A DNA stretch of 64,000 nucleotides from the NCBI GenBank assembly GCA_020466095.1, contig CM035808.1:12318663-12382662 (forward strand), given 5' to 3'. The position numbers were made by a program, and so were the translations under genes. This DNA comes from Chlorops oryzae. Lineage: Eukaryota > Arthropoda > Insecta > Diptera > Chloropidae. Below are positions 12,540 to 21,057 of this stretch, one piece after another; the stretch's first letter is position 1, and each line of letters opens with the position of its first letter. Below the pieces are notes generated by a model that saw only the letters and a program-made list of their open reading frames with translations, did no database searches and was not told the origin of the DNA.

Positions 12540-13120
12540 GTCGGACTCATTTCGTACTTAGCCCTGTTGAAATATGGATTGATCCAAGTGTAGCCTTTGG
12601 TCAGTCCCTCATGTTACCAGTACTAGTCCCCTCATAATTCCACTTCTAATGTATTCAACTGACCTTTTTAACATGGGCCTGGCATTGGAGAGGGACTAGT
12701 CCGCAAAACGATTGACCTTAGGTCAGTCCTTTTTGGGTCAATTTTCATAATTTTGTCTGGTTTTAGGCTAGTCAAATTAGGAATAAAAACAATTTCTTAA
12801 ATATTTTTTATTTATTTTAACAATTTTTTTTAAATTAAAAAATTTTTTTTTTCACAGCAGCAGTTTTTTTTAAAAATATAAGTAGAGCAAAAAGGTAACA
12901 CAACATATTTTTCACTGCTTTGTGAAAGATAAAAAAAATTTTTTTTCTAAGTTGATGAAAGTGCCTTTTACAGGCTACCCTTAAACCAACCAGTTTATTA
13001 CTGACCGCCGGCTAGACGAATTCGATGGAGCCAACTGCCATAATTTAACCGGTAGGATTTGGACCGGTCAAAAGCCAGTCCTTCTTAGAAAATTGACCGG
13101 CTCTTTACTGCAGAGAGGTT
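12540..13120. repeat. Unclassified repeat-like block with short palindromes
   Basis: The block is dense in GGTCAGTCC, TTGACC and TAGTCC motifs and holds perfect palindromes GGACTAGTCC (12693-12702) and GACCGGTC (13062-13069). The motif style resembles the palindrome-rich element at 14705-15814. No convincing terminal inverted repeat was found, so boundaries are approximate. Confidence 0.3.
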
Positions 13121-13182
13121 TTTAAAATTTATAAATGTATGAAACACAATTCAGATTCATTTTTCTGACCGTCTTATTCAAC

Positions 13183-13425
13183 CATACTTCTGAATAGTAT
13201 ATCTTCTAAAAATTTCGGACTCATTTCGGAGTTATGTTACTGAGCCACATATGAATTTTTTAAATTTATTGTTCATATATCTGAACCTTATATTGTGCCT
13301 ATTTATATTTAGGACGCGGATCATATTACTGAGCTCCATATTTTCCTACATATTTCGGCCTGACAATGTAATTCCCATTTCGGACTAATTTCGGAGCCTC
13401 ATATTTTGTAAAACTTTCGGACTGT
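13183..13425 (+). repeat. TTTCGGACT-type minisatellite, degenerate
   Basis: Imperfect units built around ATTTCGGACTCATTTCGGAG alternate with CATATTT spacers. The same unit forms the larger array at 34980-36040, and a short patch occurs at 20998-21057. Confidence 0.65.
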
Positions 13426-13684
13426 AACACAGGGGCGTACCGAGAGAAAGAGTGCTTTAGTAGTGCTTATATTTTCCACAGTGGTGTATGGCACAATTAT
13501 AAAACATTAGAGGAAGTTTAGAGACTTGTGGACCAAAAACCCATAAAATTCAAAAACTTCATGACATCCGATTTCAATAAAAAATTATGTATAGAATTTT
13601 GAGGCTAAAATTTTTTCAAAAAACTGATTACAACTAGTCTAGTTTGGATCTAGTTTCAAACTTTTTCAAAACCTTGCTTATTTT

Positions 13685-13790
13685 TCGTTATTTTTGCTCG
13701 CTTTATATGCCCTTCCCAGTGTGCTTAGAATGAGAGAATTATTTTCAAATCCGCACGGAAAAACTTCCCGCGAATATTTAGAATAGGGCT
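13685..13790 (+). mobile_element. Right-end fragment of CAGCCC-terminus MITE family
   Basis: The end reads AGAATAGGGCTGATAA, preceded by GAGAGAATTATTTTC and TTCCCGCGAATA. The complete copy at 54842-55064 ends TTAGAATCGGGCTG with the same preceding blocks in the same order. The left terminus is missing or unrecognisable. Confidence 0.5.
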
Positions 13791-13920
13791 GATAAGCATT
13801 TATAATGCAGAAAAAGTATTTTATTCAGTTTTTATTGCATCCTTTTGATGGAAGCCCAGATCTTGTTATGCTCTCCGTATACACCTATACTTACCTATAC
13901 AGAACCTGCAACGTTGAAGT

Positions 13921-14384
13921 AATCCCAGCGGGAAATTATCTCCTGCATGACAAACTCACCAATGTCATCGATGACATATAGGTGACATTGTCATGCATGA
14001 CATCTTGGAGGACATGTCATTGTGGAGGGATGCTGTTCATGTGCTTGACTCTCATTAGCTACTGAAATTTAAATAAGGTTTTAGCGTCAGTTCAGCGTTA
14101 GCATGAAGTGGCGTAGATGATGAGTGCTCGACTCACAATCCGAAGACCGCGGGTTCGATCCCTGGCAGAGGCGAACAAAAATTGTTAAAAATAGATTTTT
14201 ATAGATTTTTGAAACATTCAAAGAGAGGGCAAAGAAGAGAGTTATCAAACTGGTTTCTATAAATTCACATTTAGAGAGAAAAGAGCAATGTGCTACAAAG
14301 TGTCACCGGAAATAGCATGCATTCCGGCTCCGAAGTCACTAAGACATCATCGGGGATGTCCACGGGACATTTCCCGCTGGGATT
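13921..14384. mobile_element. 464-bp inverted-repeat element enclosing a tRNA-like sequence
   Basis: The ends are a perfect 16-bp inverted repeat: AATCCCAGCGGGAAAT at 13921-13936 and its complement at 14369-14384. Just inside the left end lie three palindromes built on TGTCAT: ATGTCATCGATGACAT (13962-13977), TGTCATGCATGACA (13989-14002) and GACATGTC (14011-14018). Near the right end GACATC/GATGTC recurs. A tRNA-like A-box/B-box segment occupies the middle. No target-site duplication is clear, so the superfamily is not assigned. No transposase frame is present, so it must be non-autonomous if mobile. A related terminus, CCCAGCGGGAATTTC, occurs at 37384. Confidence 0.7.
14109..14172 (+). other. 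tRNA-like sequence with A and B boxes (decayed tRNA or SINE head)
   Basis: TGGCGTAGATGA (14109-14120) matches the RNA polymerase III A box and GGTTCGATCCC (14152-14162) the B box, about 43 bp apart as in tRNA genes. The T arm can pair GCGGG with CCTGG around TTCGATC with one mismatch. The anticodon loop would be CTCACAA (anticodon CAC) on a stem that needs one extra base. The acceptor stem does not pair. This is a decayed tRNA gene or the head of a tRNA-derived SINE, not a working tRNA. Confidence 0.5.
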
Positions 14385-15034
14385 CTATAAGTTCCAGTTT
14401 ATTGCTTCGATCATAGTATCCAGCAAATTGGCTACTCGTTCCAATCATTTTGCGCCGGATGAAAATCTATTTATAGGCGATTCTACGTAAAACGGCCCCA
14501 CATCCGTCACAGTATTTTTATGGGCACTCTAAACAGAAATTGTGTACTTTCCGTGCCTAAATGAAATTCTTGAGAATCACAATCTTTCTTACGGACACCC
14601 TTTTTTAACGGACACTTTTTGGGAACGCTTTAGTATTCTTATTTCTCCAATAGTTCCCTCTTAAGTAGACACCTCTGTTAAGCGGACTTATTTTTCGGTA
14701 CCGTCCCAAGTAGCAAAATAGGTCGAAAATTGGTAAATTCTTACCTATATTAGGTCAGAATATTTACTTGACCTAACCTAAATAGGTCGAAATTACGTCG
14801 ATTCGACGTCGAGTCGACGTATGTGGGGAATAGATTGGAAGTCGATTGGCGGTAATAATAGGTCATAATAGAGCATTTTGACTTCAAAGTCAGGGCGAAA
14901 AGAAGTCCGTTTACCTATTATTAGTCGAAAAGAAGTCGCAGTGACCAATTTTCGACCTAATTGGAGTTATGAGTAAAACGAAAGAGAACGTAAAAGGAAA
15001 CGAAAAAAGTGAGAGAGAGAGTAACAGAGAAAGA

Positions 15035-15065
15035 TATAAATACGTAATATCTTACTCAGTCATTC
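15035..15065 (+). promoter_or_regulatory. TATA box and initiator inside the 1,110-bp element
   Basis: TATAAATA lies at 15035-15042. Two arthropod initiator matches follow: TCAGTC with A at 15058 and TCATTC with A at 15062, the latter about 27 bp downstream of the TATA start. The 41-codon frame starts about 80 bp further on. This looks like the promoter kept from a transposase gene. Transcription is inferred. Confidence 0.35.
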
Positions 15066-15140
15066 GTATTACTCGAAAGCAGAAATGAACGAGAGATTTT
15101 CTTCTTCGGGTGTCTTAAGAAATAAATAATAAATAAAATA

Positions 15141-15266
15141 TGGACTTCATTAAAAATTATTTTGCGCTTAATAAGTCCCAAAAACATATGCCCGCTGAGA
15201 TTTTTCGTGAAAGTGTTCCTTCTACTTCTTCATTTTTAAGGGGCTTTCTCATTGATGGAAATTAAA
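15141..15266 (+). CDS. 41-codon open frame, possible transposase N-terminal remnant
   Basis: ATG follows AATAAAAT and the frame runs 41 codons to TAA, starting MDFIKNYFALNKSQKHMPAE. Composition is mixed, without homopolymer residues, and it lies downstream of a TATA/initiator pair in the middle of a transposon-like element. It could be the first exon or start of a transposase left by internal deletion. No domain is recognisable at this length, and a chance frame is quite possible. Confidence 0.2.
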
Positions 15267-15845
15267 TAAATATTGCTTGAAAAAAATTGTTTTTCTTAAA
15301 GAAAAAACAAATGCAGAAGAATAATTCTCAATTTGCCATTCGAAAAACATGGCGGAGCTCGACCTATTTTGACCTATTTCGACTTTAAAGTCAAACCGAC
15401 TATGAAGTCCGAAAATCAAGTCCGCTCGACTTTGAAGTCGAAGCATGCAACAAAATAAGTCAACTTTTGACCCTATTTCGCCCTATAAGTCAAACGGACT
15501 TTAAAGTCGAATTTTAGTCGAAAAATTGGTCGGTTTGCCTTGAAAAATTACCTAATTTGGAAGTCAAAGTCAAGTCAATATTAAGTCACAAAATAGGGCA
15601 TTTTTACCTCTTTTCGACCAAAATACGACTTGTTAGTCGAAACGACTTTGAAGTCATGAAAAAGGTCGAAAAAAGGTAATTTGGACCTTCGAAACGGACT
15701 TTAAAGTTACGGTCATATTTAAGGCCGGAAAATAGATCAGGAATAGGGTAATTTCAACCTAAATAGGTCGATTCGACTTACTGCTGGTCGAATCGCCCTA
15801 TTGTGCTTGTTGGGTAGGTGTCCGCTTAAGAGAGAGTACACGGTA

Positions 15846-16379
15846 TTTGATAAAAAATCTAATATTTCCAAACTAAAACCAAAAAAGTGACGGTTATATA
15901 GAGCAGTTCTACGTGGAATCACCCAATTGTATTTCTTCGGAAAATCAATTACCAATAAGCGTTTGAAATTATTCGTGAGTGTAACCGCTAGATCACTCAT
16001 ATTTTTTAAGATTCTATGGCAACTCTATGGCTCATCAAAAAATTAATAAAATGGCTCAATTTCCAAATGACCTTGTTAGTGCCGTTTTTTTTTTTTCAAA
16101 CGGTAAATTGGAATTTTGGACAAAAAAAGTATGGGAATAATTTTTCCCACTCACATTCAAAAAATTCGGCAATCGTGATAAACGCTCGTTTCAGCACAAT
16201 TTTGTTTAACAAATATCAGCAACAAAATTCGTTTCAATTTTATCGTCGAAATTGCCATTAAGAAAACGAAAACTTTTATTTCCCAATAAAATTTCCATAA
16301 GAAAAAAAAAAAAAAAACAAAAACGAAAAACAAACAAATAAAAAAATTATAATAAATTGGCAAAACTAAATAGCGTTGT
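15846..16379. other. Non-coding AT-rich DNA
   Basis: A continuation of unique-looking AT-rich sequence with poly-T (16086-16096) and poly-A (16302-16317) runs. No gene is seen. Confidence 0.5.
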
Positions 16380-16390
16380 TATATAAAAGG
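16380..16390 (+). promoter_or_regulatory. TATA box TATATAAAAGG
   Basis: A close match to the canonical TATA box, 45 bp upstream of an ATG in good fly context (CGAAATGG). No strong TCAKTY initiator sits about 30 bp downstream, which lowers confidence. Confidence 0.3.
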
Positions 16391-16434
16391 TGGAAAAACG
16401 CGAGAACAACCTACTCGGATCTGGTCGTTTCGAA

Positions 16435-16548
16435 ATGGCAAGAACTCTCTCCGAAAACGTCAAGCGTGCCTTTCGAAAACCTCAAAACGAATTTCTTAGG
16501 CCACTCGAAATTTGCATAATTATGATTAATACAGCATATAACGCATGA
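16435..16548 (+). CDS. 37-codon open frame behind a TATA box, unknown product
   Basis: The frame starts MARTLSENVKRAFRKPQNEF and ends at TGA after 37 codons. It is less AT-rich than its surroundings, has a basic first half and a short hydrophobic ICIIMI segment near the end. The start was chosen for its CGAAATGG context and the TATATAAAAGG at 16380. A frame on the opposite strand (16411-16608) is longer but lacks a promoter signal. No family was recognised. It could be a small peptide gene, a leader frame in a longer transcript, or chance. Confidence 0.2.
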   Translation: MARTLSENVKRAFRKPQNEFLRPLEICIIMINTAYNA

Positions 16549-18262
16549 CTGCCCGATTGCGTTCAGCATACGACATGGCATATTTCTTCCAAATGCTGAC
16601 GCTATCAAAGGCTCTTGAAAAGCGGAAGACGAAAAACAAAAAACGTAAAAACGTAAAAACGTAAAAACGTAAAACGCAAAACGGCAGTAAATGCATTCGG
16701 AAACTGTTATGAAATTTATTCAAAGAGCTTTTGTTCACCTTGTTCCATTAATCGCATAAAATAATCGCGCTCAATCAAAACGCTCGCAATGAAATATGTT
16801 CACACACCACCAAAAAAGGGCGCCGCGGTCGAGAGTAGAGTCCTTTTTTTCTCTTTTTAAAAAACGAACCTCATACTCAATCTCATGCCACTCGTAAAAC
16901 AAATGAACACTCTCGGGGAGAGGGGGAAAAAAACACTACCCGTACCCCCTGATGTTTTGTGGGCATTAGCGGTAAATTGTAAATAGCTTAACCGAGCGAG
17001 CGATAAGACGCCACAGTGGCCAACGGATCGGGTGCTATTTTGCTCATTTGTGGATAATTTGTTTTGAATTTCTTCTCTTTTCCCAATTTTATTATCGCAT
17101 GTCCTCGAGGCGGCCTCGTTTGCTTGCGCTATTTTGTAGCTCCACAAATTTCTTTCCTTGCATTTAATTTGTCCGATTAACATATTTGGTCACTTAAAAC
17201 GCACGCAGCGTGTGCATTTTTATGGCCAGCTAGGAACTAACCCCCATTCTCGGTGTTGATTGCGTTTAGCTTAATGGCCTTTCGTTCACTCTGTTCGAAA
17301 ATGTGGGCAAAAAAAAAAAAAAACCTTAAAAAAAGGTAGAAAAAATCAATTTAAAAAATAATAAAATTTCTGATAGCGTATCAACGTTATCCTTTCTTCT
17401 TTTAAACCAATTAATATACTCACATGGTGTTCTCTTTTTGTTTTTTCTTTCCTACAAATCATGCTGCAATCATCATTCAAAATGATTTAATGCTGTCTCC
17501 GAATTGTCATGATTGACGAGCCCAACGCCTTTTTTTCTTCTCCTCGCTTCTATATTGTTTCTACTGACAGTTCTGCATCCATATTTCACTCGGCACTCCA
17601 TCATCATCGCCACTATCGCCATCATCAGAAACAACATTATCATCACCATTGGATTCCAAATTTCTGTTGATATCAACTGTCACAACGAGAGTCCTTATTC
17701 CATGTTGATTTATCACGTCAACGTGCTTGTCACATGCTTAATGAATTTTAGATGATTCGGCAATTGCTGTGCTCTTTCCTCTTTGTCACTCGAGACTCTC
17801 CAAGTGTGTATATACCACATCGTGATGATTCTAATCCTTTCATTTTGACGCTCAATCCTTTGAGCAAGATGTATTAATTCCATTTCAGTTCGAGTGGCTC
17901 AAAACTTGCCGATTAGGCAATAGAAATATTCTTTATTAAGATATAATCGATGCATTGACTGCGCGTTTATATGCGACATCGAATGCAACTCTGCAGTTTT
18001 CTCGCAGTTTGCCGCCTTTCCCGTCGTTCGTGAAGTCGAAGTGCGTAATTTGTTGAATTTTGCTTTAAAAACGATCGGTATATTAAGAATTGTGTTAAAA
18101 AGATGTTTTTAAGTATCGGCAGTTCAGTTTTATATAGTTAACTTGTAGTTTCGATGTGTTTATGTTGTTAAAAACTCAATTGAAAACTTCAGTGAACAAT
18201 AAAAATACATTTTTTCCAAGACGCGAAAATTGTTGTTGCAAATACGTGTAGTGTCTTTAGAA
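16549..18262. other. Non-coding DNA, no gene supported
   Basis: A short repeat of CGTAAAAA occurs at 16642-16677. A frame at 16857-17183 (-) shows no domain. 17960-18240 is GC-richer at first (CTCGCAGTTTGCCGCCTTTC) and 5'UTR-like in style, but no paired splice or promoter signals were found. Confidence 0.45.
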
Positions 18263-18448
18263 CAGTGATGTTCAAAATTGGCCCGTCAGACTGTGTGAGT
18301 GAGAAAAGAGCGAGCGCACAAAAAAAATGTTTGCACTAATTCCTCTATGCATGCACTGCAGTGAAACGAAAAAGCTGACTGAACAAAGAGCGTAAGCAAT
18401 ACGTGTGAAATGAGAGCCATCAAATGATGTATGGCGTGAACATCACTG
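18263..18448. mobile_element. 186-bp hAT-type MITE with perfect 8-bp target duplication
   Basis: The termini are CAGTGATGTTCA and its exact complement TGAACATCACTG (12 bp). The element is flanked on both sides by CTTTAGAA (18255-18262 and 18449-18456), a perfect 8-bp target-site duplication. An 8-bp duplication with CAG-type ends is the hallmark of the hAT superfamily. There is no coding capacity, so it must have been moved by a transposase supplied elsewhere. The perfect duplication suggests a fairly recent insertion. Confidence 0.9.
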
Positions 18449-18480
18449 CTTTAGAATGAAGTGTAAAGGCGGGAAAACGG

Positions 18481-18692
18481 TATAAAAAGTTTTAATAAGC
18501 GCAAATCGGGATTTGAAAAGAAGTCAAAGAAATCGCTCAAAAACAAAAAAAGGAAAATTGAATAAATATTTTATAAATACTTAGCTTGACGCGATATAAC
18601 TGATTCAACGACTCTGAGATCTTTATATTCGTTTGCAGAACGATTCTCTTTGTTTCACAGCTCCTTCACATGCCGTGCAGGACGTCATGAAT
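18481..18692 (+). other. Possible promoter and 5' exon ending at a strong splice donor
   Basis: TATAAAAAG at 18481 lies 33 bp after the hAT MITE. A strong acceptor-like TTTGTTTCACAG ends at 18660 and a strong donor GTAAGTAC starts at 18693, bounding a 32-base exon-like segment that ends ATGAAT just before the donor. Two readings are possible: a first exon from about 18511 to 18692, or an internal 5' exon at 18661-18692 (an alternative acceptor TTTGCAG ends at 18638). No downstream coding exon was found in the window, so this stays a weak candidate. Confidence 0.2.
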
Positions 18693-18741
18693 GTAAGTAC
18701 ATTCCTTATTTTATGAAATATTATGGTTTAATCCATGAATT

Positions 18742-19397
18742 GCTCCCTCGTTTTGATTACACGGCGTTACAAATGGAAAAAAATTTTTTTTGAACCGCTT
18801 AACATAAAGGTGAAATAATGTTATAAGTCATAAAAAAAAGTTCCAAAGATTTTTTGCAAAAGCCATTATTGTCTTCCGGGTTTTCAAAGTATGACTTAAA
18901 TTGGATTAAAAAAATAGGTTCCTAAAATATCCAGTTTTGTATCGGAAAAGTTTCGTAATGGAAAAATAAGTTGCTAAATGTGATCTCAAAGGGAAAAAAC
19001 TTTGAATTTTCTAAAAAAATTTTTTTTGCAAATGCTTCTATTAACTTATAATTTCAATTTTGATTTTATATTGAGTTTAGTGTCAAAAAATATAAAAAAT
19101 TTTATAAGATTATGTTCAATACCGAAAATGTATATTCTCTTTAACTTTGTCATGAAAATCCTTCTTATGAAGATTTATATGCCGCCAGTCGAAAAATTGG
19201 TTTCGAGATAAACGGTTGTTTAAGCACGCAAAAATCACTCGTTTTAAGGCAAATCTTGCTCGACAAACAAGGCCAAATCCTCTAAACTATTTTCGAAGTT
19301 TCAAAAAATCCTGTTTAAAGTATTTCACAACTTTCGGAAGCTTACTTTTCAATATAATTCATCAAAAAAATTGCTCATTGAGAAGACCCTTTTAATC
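18742..19397 (-). mobile_element. Diverged relative of the TTAA MITE, reverse orientation
   Basis: From about 19110 to 19393 the sequence is the complement of the first half of the elements at 49918 and 52250, sharing in order TCGAGATAAACG, ACTCGTTTTA, CTTGCTCGACAAA, TCCTCTAAACTATTT, TTTCAAAAAATCC and GCTCATTGAGAAGACCC, ending at TTAA. The left half (CCCTCGTTTTGATTACACGG onward) is not in those copies and is repeated in the next segment. Confidence 0.6.
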
Positions 19398-19402
19398 TGA
19401 AT

Positions 19403-19960
19403 TGTCCCTCGTTTTGATTACTCGGCGGTACAAATGAAATTTTTTTTTGAGTTCCCGCTTAACTGATAGGTGAAATGAATAGCTTATAAGTCAAAGATAA
19501 AAAGTCCCAAACAGTTGTGGTACCCATCACGTCCAGATTTTTTGCAAAAGCCATTTATTGTCTTCTCCGCTTTGGCATTTAAACGCGTGACAAAGTTTCT
19601 AAAAATTTTATATGTGAATTTATTCCTAAAATATCAAGTTTTCGTACGAGATTAAAAAGTTTGCGTTATTCGGAAAATAAGTGGCCTAAATCGTTGCTCA
19701 AAGTGAAAAAATTGTGAATTTTCTATAAAAAATGCACTTTTTATTTGCTTCTATTGAACTTATCTTGCTCAATATTTAAGTTATTTTAAATATATGCTCT
19801 TAGGATCGATAAATCATCAATTGTATACAAATTATTTCAAAACTGAAAATTTTTCCTTAAGCTTTCGCAGAGAAATAACCATTCTTATGAAAGCATTTAA
19901 TTCGAACATTTTAGTTTCAAACAAGCAACATGTTGCTATCGAAAAATCACTTGCTATTCT
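19403..19960 (-). repeat. Tandem second copy of the 18742 unit
   Basis: It opens TCCCTCGTTTTGATTACTCGG against CCCTCGTTTTGATTACACGG in the preceding unit, about 662 bp earlier, and keeps TTATAAGTCA, TTTTTTGCAAAAGCCATT and ATTGTCTTC in the same order. Divergence grows toward the right end. It is a tandem duplication followed by many indels. Confidence 0.55.
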
Positions 19961-20394
19961 CAAAAATGTCAAAGACGAAGCGATTACTATTACAACTGGC
20001 CAAATAAAATTTTCATTTGTAACATTTGTAAATGTTAAATATTTCAGGCTTATTTTTCGGAATGTTCTTCTTCTTCATCAGCTTCTTCTTCATCATCTTC
20101 TTCTTCATCAGCTTCTTCTTCATCAGCTTCTTCTTCATCAGCTTCTTCTTCATCAGCTTCTTCTTCATCAGCTTATTCTTCTTATTAACCCATTGCTATC
20201 TCTTTTCGGACTCGTTCATGCTTCTATAGGTGTGGTATAAAATCTCAACCTTGCGGTATTCCAAAAATGTCAAAGACGAAGCATTACTATACAACTGGCC
20301 AAATAAAACTCATTTGTAACAGTTGTAAATGTTAAATATTTCAGGCTTATTTCGGAATTTTTTCATCTGCGTTCTTTCATCAGCTCCTTCATCA
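19961..20394 (+). repeat. ~300-bp partial tandem duplication
   Basis: A block from AAAATGTCAAAGACGAAGC through ACAACTGGCCAAATAAAA, TGTAAATGTTAAATATTTCA and GGCTTATTTC begins at about 19962 and again at about 20262. The two copies differ mainly by short indels. The second runs into the dispersed repeat at 20395. Confidence 0.75.
20062..20178 (+). repeat. 15-bp minisatellite (CTTCTTCTTCATCAG)n
   Basis: About seven units within the first copy of the 300-bp duplication. The second copy has only a degenerate trace (CATCTGCGTTCTTTCATCAG), so the array expanded after duplication. Frames across it read as leucine or phenylalanine runs and are not genes. Confidence 0.9.
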
Positions 20395-20990
20395 TAACAA
20401 TTTATCGGGGCTTTATAACGTCCTTCATCTAACCCTTTGTTATCTTTTTCGGACTCGTTCATGCTCCTACTGAGGTGTGGGTATGTGATCTCAGCACCCT
20501 TCTGCGGGTATTCCGATCCTTCCCCAACGGCAAAAATGTTGCTTACAGAAACGATGAACCGCAGCACACTTCGTAGGCGGTAATTGACAGGATCTCATAT
20601 ACAATCCTACTATACTTTTGTTCAATCGTGGTCGTTTTGTAGAGTAAACGCCTACCACCACAACACAAAGTTATCGGGGCTATTAATAAGCAGGTCGCCT
20701 ACAATCTCGTATTCTTTGTAGGCTATAGGCACTCTTGGCCACTTGGCAATCATGTCATCGCGGAAAACCATCCTTTGCTAATATTTTCTCATCTGACCGA
20801 TCCACGTATTTTTCGGTCCGGCCGTTTGCTGGAACAGCGGTCGCCTTTGAACATGACAATACCATCGCATCTGACTAATTTGATCGCTTCAGTGATGGGC
20901 TTATGATTGAATAAGCCGCCTCGGATATTTTTGCTTTTAATGTGATCAAGTTTGGTCACAAGAGTGCGGGTCTGACGACTGTTGTCTACA
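20395..20990. repeat. Dispersed repeat R2, copy 1
   Basis: It matches 45565-46135 along most of its length, sharing in order GTGATCTCAGCACCCTTCTG, GGGTATTCCGATCCT, GCTTACAGAAACGATG, ATACAATCCTACTATACTTT, TTTTGTAGAGTAAACGC, ACCACCACAACACAAAGT, CATCTGACCGATCCACGTAT and GGTCGCCTTTGA. Composition is near balanced, and on the - strand it has coding-like runs broken by frameshifts. It is probably a decayed mobile element. The family was not recognised. Confidence 0.65.
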
Positions 20991-21057
20991 GCTTGCCTTC
21001 CAATTTCGGAGCCTCATATTTTTCTACACATTTCGGTTTTATTTCGGATGCATATTT

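Larger units (their letters stand above)
14705..15814 (+). mobile_element. 1,110-bp palindrome-studded inverted-repeat element
   Basis: The left end reads CCCAAGTAGCAAAATAGG and the complement of the right end reads CCCAACAAGCACAATAGG, an imperfect inverted repeat of about 22 bp. Insertion is shown by the uninterrupted host copy at 51995-52130. Both sub-terminal regions are packed with AGGTCGAA/GACCTA motifs and palindromes: a 26-bp palindrome with one mismatched pair at 14795-14820; GACTTTAAAGTC at 15381-15392 and 15497-15508; and one-mismatch variants at 14880-14891, 15428-15439, 15644-15655 and 15697-15708. The centre (about 14950-15345) is different and holds a TATA box, initiators and a 41-codon frame. 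It may be an internally deleted derivative of a larger transposon. The superfamily is not recognised and the target duplication is unresolved. Confidence 0.7.
14577..15843. mobile_element. pogo/Tigger-like MITE interrupted by another element
   Basis: The outer parts, 14577-14704 and 15815-15843, together match the compact copy at 51995-52130: shared blocks are CGGACAC near the left end, TTTTTGGGAA, AGCGGACTTATTTTTCGG, and GTGTCCGCTTAAG before the right end. The right end is followed by TA (15844-15845), the target of Tc1/mariner-pogo elements. The left end is worn, so the start is approximate. It is split by the 1,110-bp element at 14705-15814. Confidence 0.6.

Noticed and set aside
13438..13460. 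CAGGGGCGTACC as a possible hAT terminus
   Set aside because: No inverted partner within 2 kb and no target duplication.
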